Origin: Forficula auricularia
Taxonomy: Eukaryota; Arthropoda; Insecta; Dermaptera; Forficulidae
Assembly: GCA_024734495.1 (NCBI GenBank)
Contig: JALMQS010000314.1
Location: 114,553-178,552, forward strand
Length of the DNA stretch: 64,000 nt
Reading direction: 5' to 3'
The translations under genes and the position numbers were made by a program. The notes beneath the pieces are model-generated. The model was not told the DNA's origin, ran no database searches, and worked only from the letters and a program-made list of their open reading frames with translations. How positions within the stretch are numbered: the first letter of the stretch is position 1; every line of letters starts with the position of its first letter. Shown piece after piece: positions 41,555 through 52,179 of the stretch.

Positions 41555-42010
41555 TTAAAATGTTAGGATTTCTGTCTGTCTGCAAATTTATGTTGACTAT
41601 AGACGCCCAAACTTAAGACAGCATATATTTCCCAATTTGTGTCTATCATGTATAGAAGTGTTCTTACCAGAACTAAATATATTTCTCGGCGCAAAAAAAC
41701 TAACCACCCGAAATGAGGGGGAGGGTCAAAAAAATGAAAATTCTTGGCCTTTATACCAAATTGAACCAAAATCTTTGTACATAATCTGTTGGGCCCCAGA
41801 AGACTAAAAATGCAAAAACCAAGCACTCAAAAATGAAAATTTTAGGAACTTTGAACCAAACTTGATCAAATTTGTATACATAATCTGTGGGCCACTAGGG
41901 AACTAGATATGCAAAATCAATACCCAAAATAGGGAGGGTCCAGGGGGTGAGAATAGAGTTAATGGGAAGATTAGGTGGGAGGGGTCCAGGAGGCGAATCG
42001 ACTTACGTGT
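41555..42010. repeat. Dispersed repeat R3, copy 2
   Basis: Repeated sub-blocks with GTACATAATCTGTTGGGCC and GTATACATAATCTGTGGGCC, about 110 bp apart, mark internal tandem structure. Homologous to 2,750, 45,085 (inverted) and 57,340. Confidence 0.6.
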
Positions 42011-42398
42011 AAAGGGGTGCAAAATGATTTCCTTTGGAGGGGCTTACTTCAAAATGTATTCTATTAATGTTAATGGCAAACTATTACACCAAACAAGCTC
42101 TAGTAAGAATAGAAAAAGGAGCTGGTTGCAAGCTTACTTCATTTAAACCCAAAAGAAGAAGGAAGATCCTCCGAAACAACGCTTTTCTAAAGAGTTAAAA
42201 TGAGGTTCTAATAAATTATTTTATTCAGAATGTGTACTTTTCATTATTCTTGAGCTACCTCTACATTAAATCTCCATTTTTCTTAGATTTGAATATCTAT
42301 TAAAAAATATTAAAGAAATTGAAAACAGAGTCTTGTATTTTGTAAGCAAATCCACCATTTCAAGTAAGATGAATGTTGGGAGGGTTTATTTCGATTAC

Positions 42399-42694
42399 CT
42401 TTCTTCGTCGATGTTGTTTGAATTTCGAACCAAAGTGACGCCCGGGATAAGAGCAATTTCTTCTACATCGAGAGCTCGATCTAATAAATGAAAAGCGCGA
42501 CGTTTCACACAAACCAAAACCTGCTGCCGCGAAGTTTCGTCCTGTTCAGGATCTGCTCTTTCACTTGCACATAACTCAACTAGACGCGCCAGGGCTCTCA
42601 CCGAAGCCATGAAATAGCTCGGCTGGTTGTCCGTAGCTTCAACGTGTCTGGTTGCTGAGCACACGACAAAAGACAACAACATTAATCGCAACAT
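42399..42694 (-). CDS. Osiris family protein, exon 1 (N-terminal)
   Basis: Starts at ATG 42,694 and ends at the donor AAAG|GTAATC (42,399/42,398), leaving two bases of an Arg codon. Codes residues 1-98. Residues 1-20 are a signal peptide (LMLLSFVVCSA core), so the product enters the secretory route. The two conserved cysteines are C42 and C62. The segment CVKRRAFHLLDRALDVEEIA (62-81) followed by IPGVTLVRN is the diagnostic N-terminal part of DUF1676. This start is favoured because it gives a proper signal peptide and follows a TATA box. Frames on the opposite strand are shadows. Confidence 0.92.
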
Positions 42695-42743
42695 GGCACA
42701 TGCCCAACAGAGTCAAAATGCAAATCACCTGTTAGGGACAGTG

Positions 42744-42750
42744 CTTTATA
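42744..42750 (-). promoter_or_regulatory. TATA box of the Osiris gene
   Basis: TATAAAG on the minus strand, about 50 bp upstream of the ATG. Transcription would start near 42,720, leaving a 5' UTR of about 25 bases. Inferred from position and consensus only. Confidence 0.6.
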
Positions 42751-43016
42751 AGCGAACTGGCCGGCCAGGTGCTCAATTAGCAATTGATTTGGTGCATGTC
42801 GTCAGGGTAATTGCTAGGGGGACACAACGGCATCCGATGACCGGGTCACAAGGGCCATCATATCGACCTGCCAGCTCTTCCGAAGAATACTTGACAACCA
42901 CCCTCGACAAAGTCACGAATGGCTGGCTAACTTACCCAAATAATAGAAACACCGAAAGTGACATACAAATGAAGCCCTAACTAGATGGTAAATAAAAAAT
43001 ATCGTAGCTTGTTTAA

Positions 43017-43213
43017 GGGCCAGTTGTATGTCGGTTGGTAAACTCTTTTTAAACGTTGGCAAAGGGTAAGACCTTAAAATTCACCTTGTGCCAGCTGGGA
43101 TGACCAATCAGATGAAAGTGCCTGTCATCTGATTGGTCATCCCAGTCTCTCCATTTACCATCTACCCTTGGTCACTTGTAAAAAGCATTTACAAACCGAC
43201 ATACAACCGTCCC
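43017..43213. mobile_element. PIF/Harbinger-like MITE GGCCAGTTG, copy 2
   Basis: 197 bp, ends GGGCCAGTTGTATGTCGG and a near inverse, TAA on both sides (43,014-43,016 and 43,214-43,216). The core is a palindrome around CATCTGATTGGTCATCCCAG, shared with 21,704-21,850. It lies upstream of the Osiris promoter. Confidence 0.85.
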
Positions 43214-43315
43214 TAAGTGTGTGAATTGACCGTAAGATGTTAAGGACGTATCAGGTTTTCAGTTAAAAAAACACCTAAAGTATTTGTTTCCGAGCTTCCT
43301 TAACTAAATATATAC

Positions 43316-43464
43316 CGAGGGCTGAACCGCGACCTAATATCGTGTACACCTACTTGCACTTTCATTTCCAAGTAGAAGATAATAGATGAAGGGGCATTAT
43401 CCAAAATAATTCCACATAATTCCAAAGACGTGCACACCTAATTCCAATCGCGATTCACCCCTCG
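43316..43464. mobile_element. MITE family CGAGGGG, copy 5
   Basis: 149 bp, reverse orientation relative to copy 1. Flanks ATATATAC and ATACATAC agree at 7 of 8 positions, so the duplication has one later change. Confidence 0.85.
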
Positions 43465-43674
43465 ATACATACCATCTTCAGGGCTATACTCGGGTATTTC
43501 ACATTAAATTTTCAATTTTTTTCACGGCCAATTTTGACTTTTCTGCAATTGTAATACGTTGTTGAGGGCAAAAAACTAAATAGATTATTATGGCGTGTTG
43601 AATTTTGAATTTGTTACACTTTCTGGCCTCTTTATATCACAATTAACTCGAAGTCTATCTGTTAAAAAAAAAAA

Positions 43675-44249
43675 TAAACTGCAACGGATCGTTACTAAAC
43701 TTTATCCAATGTATTACTATATTATTCTAGAGTAAAGTACTTTAAAATGTTATTTTACTAAAAACTTTATTTAACTTTTTTGTTGTCCCAAGATACTTAA
43801 TTAGGATATTAAATTTCATCAAAATTGGTTAATTCATTTTCAAGATATTTAGAAAAAACTAAAAAAGTACTGAAATAAAGTACTAATGTTTGTGGGCCGA
43901 TATGCACCAAAAACTAATCAGCGCTTCATTTTGTTAAACTAATGGTAGGTTTTCAATTTTATTTCAATCGGTGCAAAGGTGTGGAAAAAATCGTGGACGA
44001 AAAAAACGATAACATACATCCATCCCCACGCACTTCCAAAAAAAATGGCACTTTTTGGCCTCTCGACGAGATCCCTGGTAATTTTTGGCAAAATCGTCAC
44101 GTGCTAAAATTCAACCTAATTGAATACTACAATTTGTGACATTAATTGAGTCCATGGGTTCCGTAGTCTTTACCTGAGGACCCTTTGAAGTCCCGCTTGG
44201 CGCGAGAGCGATTACAATACTTTACCCATGCTTCGCATTGGATAAAGTA
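43675..44249 (-). mobile_element. Helentron-type element (HINE) B
   Basis: Reverse orientation: hairpin GCAACGGATCGTTAC (one stem mismatch) at 43,681-43,695, ACTTTATCCAAT at 43,699, and the 5' subterminal repeat ATTGGATAAAGT ending 44,248. The microsatellite core is reduced to CATACATCCATCC. The frame at 43,942-44,139 is not conserved in the other copies. Confidence 0.8.
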
Positions 44250-45084
44250 AAAAAAATTACTCGTATCATTTTTAATCAATCTGTAATGTATAGTTTCAAA
44301 ATAATAATAATAATAATTTGAGGAGCTTGGACTACCTAAAAACCTAATACGAAATGTCCAAAAAGCTTCCAAAATTCTATTACAAACGTCCCATATGGTA
44401 CGCAAGTTCCTCAACAAATAAACATTGGAAACGTCTTGTGGGCCTGGATGATCTTTTCGCATCGACCGAGCCTAATCACGCTCCATCTATGGGATAGGTG
44501 AAATTATTCCAGCAGCAATGATGAGAAAGTGCAATAAAATCAAATAATAATAATCCAATTTGAAAACAAATCATATATAAGATTTTTTAATATTTTCTTA
44601 GAAAAAGCGAATTTTCTATATGAAGGTTATTTTTAATATTCAATTTTTATTTTTTCAAATTGTGGGTATTTTTATAAAAATTCTAGAGCAGGAAAAATAT
44701 GAGGCTATATTTTTAGAGAATTTATAGCTATATAAAGTTTCAAAACATTATTCAAACTCTTTGTTTCTCTTTATAATTATCACTTGATTTTAAAACTTGT
44801 AAATTGATCAAAAACATTGAAATTCAAAACACTCACTGTTAATTGTTAACAAAAATAAAATGAAAAATTTTTCATTAAAATTTTTCTTGGGAAATGGGAT
44901 TTTAATATAGAATTGATTCATAAAAATTACTAATCATTAAGAGTTCTTTGATTTTTACCATTTTTGAAAAGATTAGTTTTCAAATTGGTGTGTTTTTTAA
45001 TTTATTTATTTATTTTTTGAAACTAGGTTTAAAACTGATAAAATAAGATAACGTGTTCTGATGTGGCCATCCACTTGACTTTAC
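44250..45084. other. AT-rich region, possible LINE tail
   Basis: 44,300-44,545 contains a more GC-balanced stretch ending in an AATAATAATAATCC-type run that could be the 3' end of a LINE, but no RT motif is visible. The rest is AT-rich without features. Confidence 0.35.
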
Positions 45085-45425
45085 CATACAACATGGCCCC
45101 TCACTTATATTTAATATTTAATAAAATTATATATAATCATGTAGGGAGGGGGTTATTTTTTGCATTTTTAGACTCCTGAGGACCCACTGATTATGTATAC
45201 AAAATTTCGTTGAGTTTGGTACAAGAGCCTATGTTTTCATTTTTTGATCCTACACCCCCCCTCTCCCCTTTCGGGTGGTTAGTTTTTGAATTTTTAGACT
45301 TCTGGGTCCCACTGATTATGTATACAAAATTTGGATGAGTTTGCTCAAATAGCCTAGATTTTTCATTTTTAACCCCACCCCCTCTACCCCTTAATTTTGG
45401 CTCTATATGCACCAAAATCTAATCA
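45085..45425. repeat. Dispersed repeat R3, copy 3 (inverted)
   Basis: Two internal units with CCCACTGATTATGTATACAA about 135 bp apart, and C-rich tracts (45,250-45,265 and 45,385-45,392), inverse of 41,555-42,010. Confidence 0.6.
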
Positions 45426-45444
45426 GCTCTTAATCTCAACGGAC

Positions 45445-45680
45445 CAAAACTATGTGTTGGTTCTAGGTGAAACATTTTAATATAATAATAAAACTTGAGT
45501 AAGATACGAGGTAGGTTTCACAAAAAAAGAAATAAAACAAAATTGAGTTTTGAATTCGATATATTTCGGGGGTTAGCCCATCATCAGGAGTCTAAGAAAA
45601 CATATCGAAATATATCGAATTCAAAACTCAATTTTTGTTTTATTTTTTTTGTGAAACCTACCTCGTATCTTACTCAACCT
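45445..45680. mobile_element. X-type Penelope-like short dimer (X3)
   Basis: The left arm begins GGTTCTAGGTGAAACATTT and is homologous to X1. It carries a hammerhead-like core and turns at about 45,603 into an inverted 75-bp arm ending CTCGTATCTTACTCAA. The whole internal ORF region is deleted, leaving a 235-bp dimer. Confidence 0.75.
45552..45592 (-). ncRNA. Hammerhead-like motif, X3
   Basis: Minus strand: CTGATGA, helix II GGG/CCC with one extra C, GAAA, shortened helix III, ATC. Same weak form as X1. Confidence 0.5.
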
Positions 45681-45970
45681 TTTTGACGTTGTTTCGCTCC
45701 AGCCATTGTTGCAACAGTTTTTAATCGTTTATTAAGAACTTTTTGTTTAATAAATCGACCTTTAAATGTATTTTATCTGTCATTTCTATGATAAAAAATA
45801 TTCAAGCTCGGACAATATTGCCAGATTTGTCAAACGAGCACGCGATTGGCTAGTAGTGGTACATAAACAGCAAAAAGTTTTGGGCTTATGAATTATGAAA
45901 CCTTATTATCTGTTCTATTATACATTCTAGCATTAACTATTTGCTAGTATTGTCGCGAAACAACTACCTT
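45681..45970 (+). repeat. Dispersed repeat R5, copy 1
   Basis: About 285 bp (TTTTGACGTTGTTTCGCTCC to GCTAGTATTGTCGCGAAAC) directly repeated at 46,892-47,168 with about 80% identity by eye. Class unknown. Confidence 0.75.
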
Positions 45971-46544
45971 TTAATTTGTTCTTTTTAGGTTCTTGAACGA
46001 GATATTTCTACTCCTAGATAATTTAATTTTGGTAGTTGTTCAATTTCCGATCGATCCAGCTCTAAATTTAAAGTTAAGATAACTTTTTAACACTGTCAGA
46101 CTTTTTGTTTCGATAGTGGAAACTGTTAACGTAAGTTTCCCTTAACAGAAACATCTTCCGCATGTTAGATATATTAAATTACTTTTTATGAACGAAGAAA
46201 ATTCTATTTTCATTATTTTATAAAGAGTATAAAATTTCTTTTATAACTTTATTTTCGCAAACAAATATTGAAAAATGTGTTTCGAGAATTTGAAAACTCC
46301 ACCCTTCATTTTATAATAAAGTAAGCAAATACAGTATCATATTTCCAATTAGAAGTGAGTGAGGTTTTAGTGGTATTCTCCATGGGAAAGGGAGCTTAGG
46401 TGGTATATGGTCGTTTATGTAATCTTTTCTACCCTGCCTAAAACCAGGACATATATTGATCTATTAAAATTAAAAACTTACTAGGAATGTTTTTGAAATT
46501 AATATAGTAATTTACGATTTTCATTAGATTATTAATAGTGCCTG

Positions 46545-46815
46545 GAGCACCGAGCGATGCTCGGTAACTTTTTGCCTCTAAATAGCTTAAGTTTCAAATT
46601 TCAAGGTTCTGCGACTTACCAAAGACGAGATATATGAATGATTAAAATATTTATTTTACAACACCCCTTTCTTTATTTCAATAGGATTAAAATCTATATA
46701 CGACTAATAACTCATGGCACTTGATAACTACACGAATTTTTAAAAAATCGTTGATGCCGTTTTTGAGGAAATCAAAAAAACGAAAAATCTTTCATGTAAA
46801 TGTTCACTACGGTAT
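46545..46815. repeat. R4 repeat ending in perfect hairpin
   Basis: Begins with ACCGAGC-GAT-GCTCGGT (46,550-46,566), a perfect 7-bp hairpin, then AACTTTTTGCCTCTAAATAG and R4 sequence as at 18,030-18,250. The terminal hairpin is a feature shared with Helitron/Helentron ends. Confidence 0.6.
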
Positions 46816-46891
46816 AATGAAAAATTTACACTAAAAACAAGCTGGCAACAACGTATATATATTTAATCTAAAAAGTGGATTAACTTAAATA

Positions 46892-47168
46892 CTTTTTTGA
46901 CGTTTTTTCGCTTCAGCCATTGCCGCAACAGCTTTCAACGCTTATTAAGAACTTTTTATTTTATAACTCGACCTTTATAATGTACTTTATCTGTCATTTC
47001 TAAGATAAAAATATTCAAACTCGGACAGTGTTGCCATATTTGTCAAACGAGCTAGTGGTGGTACATAAACAGGAAAAACTTTTGGGCTTATGAATTATGA
47101 ATCCTTGTTGTCTATTCTATATACTCTAGCATTAACTTTTTGCTAGTATTGTCGCGAAACTACCTTAA
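46892..47168 (+). repeat. Dispersed repeat R5, copy 2
   Basis: Direct copy of 45,681-45,970 with a few internal deletions. Ends at the same TTGTCGCGAAAC block. Confidence 0.75.
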
Positions 47169-47269
47169 CCGTAAAATGAAATGATTTCTATACTAAATGT
47201 TATCTCTTCCGAGAAGATTATTAATGTGTTAATTTGTTATTTTTTTGTAAAAAGGGTTTATATTTTTTT

Positions 47270-47622
47270 TTTTAATGATATTGATGTGAGAAGGAGATAC
47301 ACCAGAAGGTCCATCTCCTAAAGGCCTCTATGGGCTGGCCCTCCATCGTGAAGAGAACAGAGTAGAAGGAAAAGAAGCCGGAATCACGAGCCAATCTCAG
47401 AAACTTAGATACAATCCAATATCCAATTTACTAAGGTTTTAGGGGCTTCGAGCAGTGGTAAATTCTCCGCCCGATAAATTAGGTTAAATTTATCTCCCAC
47501 TTAATTTTTATTACCAGACCCTATACTTACAGAAAAATGTATGGGTATAGCCGGGAATCGAACCCGAGACCTCCGGGTTGCCAGCCAGTTATTCTGACCA
47601 TTACACCAGAGAGGCGGACTTA
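47270..47622 (-). mobile_element. Full-length tRNA-derived SINE, family S3, copy 1
   Basis: Read on the minus strand: tRNA-like head with GGTGTAATGGTCAGAATAAC (A box) and GGGTTCGATTCCCGG (B box), about 200 bp body, then a tail with TCTTCACGATGG, ACCTTCTGGTGTATCTCC and ATCAATATCATT plus a poly-A. The last 85 bp resemble the 3' end of the LINE at 17,066 and 47,637. Copy 2 is at 59,465-59,815. Confidence 0.9.
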
Positions 47623-47636
47623 TCTTTTTTTTTTTT

Positions 47637-47862
47637 ATAATGATATTGATACAAGAAGAAGTTGCACCAAGAAGGTACAACCTCTGAAGTCCGTGGTGGA
47701 CCCTTGTAACGTGAAGATAAGGGGAGATTTAGGGATTGGGTAGAGGTCGAAGGTATCTGTGGATGCTGGTCTTGAAAGTTTGAAGGTTATAAGTAGCTGG
47801 AAAGACGGTCGGGGAAGAGAATTCCAGTCTCTAGATGTCATAGGGATAAATGAATTGGCGAT
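47637..47862 (-). mobile_element. LINE-L1x 3' end, copy 2
   Basis: Minus strand: TSRDWNSLP coding block, stop region and the 3' UTR ending ATCAATATCATTATAAAAA, homologous to 17,066-17,329. The SINE S3 head follows directly after its poly-A, so the two form one LINE-then-SINE unit on the same strand. Confidence 0.8.
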
Positions 47863-47879
47863 CTATTAATTAATATTAA

Positions 47880-48840
47880 TATACCTGTTAATTAAATAAA
47901 TAAATAAAAGCAAGGGAGTGTGCCGATTTTAATTTCTCCAGGGTGCTGAACATGCAGCTTTGCCACTGTATGTAGGAATCAGAATTTTACTAAATAATAG
48001 GAAAAACTTTTCCCCAAGTTAAATTTCCAAATCCTGTTGTTATTATTTGTTTAATAAGAGGAAAAGACAGAAATTAAATAATTATTTATTGTTTATTTTA
48101 TTAATTTAAGATGCGATGTGTGTTCACTGTTCAGTCAAACAAATTTCAAAGAAATTGTTTTTTAACACTTTGTGTGTCTGTTTGTATAAGAATTTTACAT
48201 GATGTTAATTATTTAAAAGAGATGATTATATATTTATATGTGAATTCCTTATTCATGGCTAGATTACGCATCGTATTCCTGCGAAATAGATAAATATGGG
48301 CCGTGTATGGGATCTACGTCACAATTAAATATTCCAATTAGCAATACGAGAGTGATAGAGAACAAGTTTTATTTCATTCGAGGCCGTAAAATATTGATTG
48401 TTTTCTTCAAGTATATTTCCAATAGTGAACGATTGATGTTACAGAGAAAAACCATTTGGAGAAAATTCCTCCTTTTCATTCAATTTAATTAATGAGTAGG
48501 TATTAAGTCAATTGGAGTGGATGGTATCGTAAAACAAATAGATCCGTTCGATTAGGACAAAAAGGTTAAATGTTTTCTAATGCGTGATATTGTAGATGAA
48601 AAACAAAAAAATTGTTATGTTTACTCAACCCAAGCCTAACTACGTAATATTTTGTATCAAATCGTGGGACATTTTTCTCTTTTTTGTATTTTAAATGGTC
48701 TAAAATTGTATATTAAAAGGGTGATGGCTAGATACAATATTTTTTAATAAATAAATAAATAATATGGGAGAGTAGTGTAATCGTGTAAAATAAACCGATC
48801 AAATTAATAAATTTTAAAGAATTTTATAAAAAGTACTATT
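47880..48840. other. AT-rich spacer, nothing recognised
   Basis: Small frames at 48,111-48,293 and 48,307-48,492 have no recognisable similarity or splice context. Confidence 0.45.
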
Positions 48841-48844
48841 TTAG

Positions 48845-49383
48845 TCTAGAGTAAAGTACTTTAAAATATAATTTTACTAAAAACTTTATTTAACCTTTTT
48901 TGAGGTCCCCAAGGTACTTAATTAGGATAGTAAATTTCATCAAAATTGGTTAAGTTATTTTCAAGATATTTAGAAAAAACTAAAAAAGTACTGAAATAAA
49001 GTACTAATGTTTGTGGGCCGATATGTACCAAAAGCTAATCAGTTAAAATATGTTAAAACAATGTTAAAATAATGGTAGGTTTTTAATTTCATTTCAATTG
49101 GTGCAACGGTGTGGAAAAAATCGTGGACGAAAGAAACGATTACATATACATACATACATCCGCTCACACTGAAAAAATCCCACTTTTTGGCCTCTCGACG
49201 ATACTTCATGTAATTTTTGGCAAAACCGTCACGTGCTAAAATTCAATCTAATTGAATACTACAATTTGTGACTTTAATTGAGATCATGGGTTCCGTAGTC
49301 TTTACCTGAGGACCCTTTGAAGTCGAGCTTGCCGCGCGACCGATTACAATACTTTCCCCATGCTTCGAATTGGATAAAGTAAA
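48845..49383 (-). mobile_element. Helentron-type element (HINE) C
   Basis: Reverse orientation. The hairpin end is missing (starts at CTAGAGTAAAGTACTTTAAA). The other end is intact (TTGGATAAAGT at 49,370-49,380). The core has a (CATA)n run. Confidence 0.75.
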
Positions 49384-49863
49384 AAGAATTTCCCGAAATA
49401 TCTTAAAAACAATGTAGAAACAATTTTGATAAATTGAAGGTGAAAATGTGAAGTTTTTCAAGGAAAGGTGGAAGGGCCAAAGTCAGAAGGGCCCAAATTT
49501 TTGGGATTTATAATATTATCCCAGAATTGGATGAAGGAAGTCCGGAAATAGACAAGAGACGTCCACAGCACTAATAATAATTTTAAGGAAATGTATCATT
49601 TATATTCATAGTAAATTTGTAACAGGAATAGTAGGAAAGGAAATTTACACGGTAACGTTTTTGACTTAGTACAATTTTGTACAACATTTGGTATTCAGAA
49701 ATTTTAAATATTTTTAGTTGTTACAGTTTTTTTGGTGTTTTTTGATTTAATTATATAGGGGGAAAAAAAATTAAAAATTAAATAGAATTCGGTAAAATGG
49801 CCTTATTAATTTGATTTTTGTTTTTAGGAATTTTAATTAATTCCGTGGTTCCCTTTTTATTTA
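49384..49863. other. AT-rich spacer, nothing recognised
   Basis: No supported feature. Confidence 0.5.
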
Positions 49864-50021
49864 TTAATAATTATTTTTGCAACGAAATTTTCTCTGGAGA
49901 GAGACAGACTGGTAGAAACTTTAAGTGAATGTAATGGAAGGCAGCCCAGAGGTAATGAGGAAAGAAAAAATTAACACATATTAAATAAGGTGTAATTTAT
50001 TGAAATCCTTCCTCCTTTCCT

Positions 50022-50068
50022 TTCAAACCGACGTTTCGGAGGATTTTTCCCTCCTTCTTCAGGGTTTC
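50022..50068 (-). ncRNA. Hammerhead-like core, W left arm
   Basis: Minus strand: CTGAAGA, helix II GGAGG-loop-CCTCC, then GAAACGTC. No room for an internal helix III. The self-complementary ACGT would allow helix III only between two molecules, so cleavage would need a dimer. Confidence 0.5.
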
Positions 50069-50309
50069 AAAGGGTCAATGAATGAAACAAATAAAATGTT
50101 TCTTTCTTCTCTCCACAGTAGTGTTCAAAAACTTTCTTCATTTTTAACAAAGGCATAGAAAATTTTTTTTCTCTCCTTTTCTCAATTAGATAGAAAAGGA
50201 GAGAAAAAAATTGTTTTTCTATGCCTTTGTTAAAAATGAAGAAAGTTTTTGAACACTACTGTGGAGAGAAGAAAGAAACATTTTATTTGTTTCATTCATT
50301 GACCCTTTG

Positions 50310-50352
50310 AAACACTGAAGAAGGAGGGAAAAATCCTCCGAAACGTCGGTTT
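50310..50352 (+). ncRNA. Hammerhead-like core, W right arm
   Basis: CTGAAGA at 50,315-50,321, GGAGG/CCTCC helix II, GAAACGTC ending 50,347. Mirror of the left arm. Confidence 0.5.
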
Positions 50353-50670
50353 GAAAGGAAAGGAGGAAGGATTTCAATAAATTACACCTTATTTAATGTG
50401 TTGTTTTTTTTCTTTCCTCTCTACTGGTGGGCTGCCTTCCATTACATTCAATTAATAATTATTTTTCGAAAATGATCATAGTCATGAATCTTCACAAATA
50501 TATAAAGAATTTTAAAATTATAGATATTTTTTTAAGGTAGTTTTTTCGCGACAATCCACACAAAAGCTTTTAGCCTCGTAACCACTCTATACATATGAAC
50601 GGTGTTAAAATTTTAGGTTATGTTTTTTAAAGTGACTGTACTTTTCACACTACTATATCCTGTTTTGCTG

Positions 50671-50760
50671 GAATTCCAGCAGAAGACACACTCTTTTATT
50701 GTCTCCTTCAATATACAAAAATTATGTTACTCTCGGCAAAAAAACTTTCATATTTTAATA
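50671..50760 (+). repeat. Solo arm of Z element
   Basis: TTCCAGCAGAAGACACACTC to CTCTCGGCAAAAAAACTTTC, as in the Z dimer's outer arm. No ribozyme core. Confidence 0.65.
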
Positions 50761-51940
50761 TATCCTGTTTATGAATGGATCGTTTCCAAGCCATTGATCT
50801 TATATCCCCTCCACTAAAAATAATCGCCCAATAATGTTTTTTTTTCTATTTTTTTATCAAAACTAAGAGGTAAATAATTTCTTCTTTTTTTAAGTTACTC
50901 TGAATATATTATTATAACAAATATTAATTTTTCATCAAAATGGTGAATTCCTTCAATGAAAAAAATAATAATAATGATAATTTTCTCACCCTTTCCCAAT
51001 CTACCATATTTAAAAAATTTTCATTTTTAATTGCAATTATTTCATGTTTGGTGTGGTAAATTGTCTTCAAATTTTAACATTGTGTTTATTATACTTTTAA
51101 TGACTTATATTCCAAGTTTCAAAGACTTCTTGAATTTTTGAATTTGTGAAAGAACTACCTTAAATGATTTTTTTCTGTAATTATTTTCTATTATCATACT
51201 TATGCAATTACTATTATTTTCTATTAAAAAAATAACTAAATTAATAGCTTAAAATTTCGAATCAAAATTTAATCCGGAAATATTTGCTATTTTTTTTTTT
51301 TTTTTTTTTAATTCGAATTTCTCAAATAGAGAAAAGTTCTACAATAAGGTTTTCATCCTGTTTCAACAGAATTTTATGTTAAAATGTTGCTAGTCTCGAA
51401 AATATTTTCAAGCGCAGCGCTGTAACAAGATACTCATATTCAAAGCGTAGCTTCATTCTCGGTTGCATAGCCTACGAGCAACAGGCGTACCCATGAAACT
51501 AGTATTTTTGTTTGTAGTTGTACATTATTGATTTACTTAAAAAAAACTAGAAAATAGTTAAAAATTAGTAAATTTAACAAACGTGGTTTCATTTAATATG
51601 TATTTTCTTAACTATTTACTCTGTGTATAGGCGAAGTAGTTATATTTTTTGTTAATACTAATTTACACCCCTTCCTTTATTTTGACCCTTTTAAATTCTG
51701 AAGGAGGTACGATCCTTCGAATTGTCGGAATTTTTTAAGAGAATAAAATTGATATTCTATTAAATTATTTTATAGAAAAATACCTTTATTTAATCAAATT
51801 GGCAAATTCTAATATATAATAACATTTGTAATGATCTATTAGTGCAATTTAAAATAAAAAACCAATCAATTTTATTAAAACTAAATTGAAAGAAATGTAA
51901 TTATAAATTTTTATTCCAACGACCACCTGTGAATAATTAT
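50761..51940. other. AT-rich spacer with one hammerhead-like remnant
   Basis: A poly-T tract at 51,291-51,310. 51,700-51,735 (TTCTGAAGGAGGTACGATCC..) is a decayed W-like core. Nothing else supported. Confidence 0.4.
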
Positions 51941-51944
51941 TTCA

Positions 51945-52070
51945 ATTAACAAAAAACCCATCAAAAACAACTTAGCCGAAGATGAGACCGTGATAGATCG
52001 AATTGTCAACACAAAAAACCCCCTAACCCGTGAATTTCATCCAAATGCTCGTTTAATATAATTAGATAAG
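51945..52070 (-). repeat. Dispersed repeat R1, inverted copy
   Basis: Inverse of 2,360-2,480, sharing TAGCCGAAGATGAGACCGTG and CCGTGAATTTCATCCAAATG. Confidence 0.7.
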
Positions 52071-52179
52071 ATACATTTACCTTGCTTTTTTTTGCTTTTC
52101 ATGTAGGGGTAATAGCGACCTATAGAAAAATATTTTGGGGTAATAGATAAAAAAGTTCCCCGACCTCTGGTGTAGGTTC

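Larger units (their letters stand above)
49879..50451. mobile_element. W-type inverted dimer with 15-bp duplication
   Basis: A 573-bp palindrome centred near 50,192. Arms share CAGCCCAGAGGTAATGAGG-like, AAGGTGTAATTTATTGAAAT and the CTGAAGAAGGAGGG core. A perfect 15-bp duplication TTAATAATTATTTTT flanks it (49,864-49,878 and 50,452-50,466), longer than hAT or PIF duplications and in the Penelope range. No ORF. Related single element at 62,198. Confidence 0.85.

Noticed and set aside
42627..42980. 117-codon plus-strand frame near the Osiris first exon
   Set aside because: It runs antisense over the Osiris signal-peptide exon and its promoter and has no family similarity.
43942..44139. MVGFQF-type frames at 23.0, 43.9 and 53.2 kb that resemble each other
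   Set aside because: All lie in HINE elements. They start at the same repeat position but end differently because of microsatellite length, and they lack conservation at the protein level beyond the DNA repeat.
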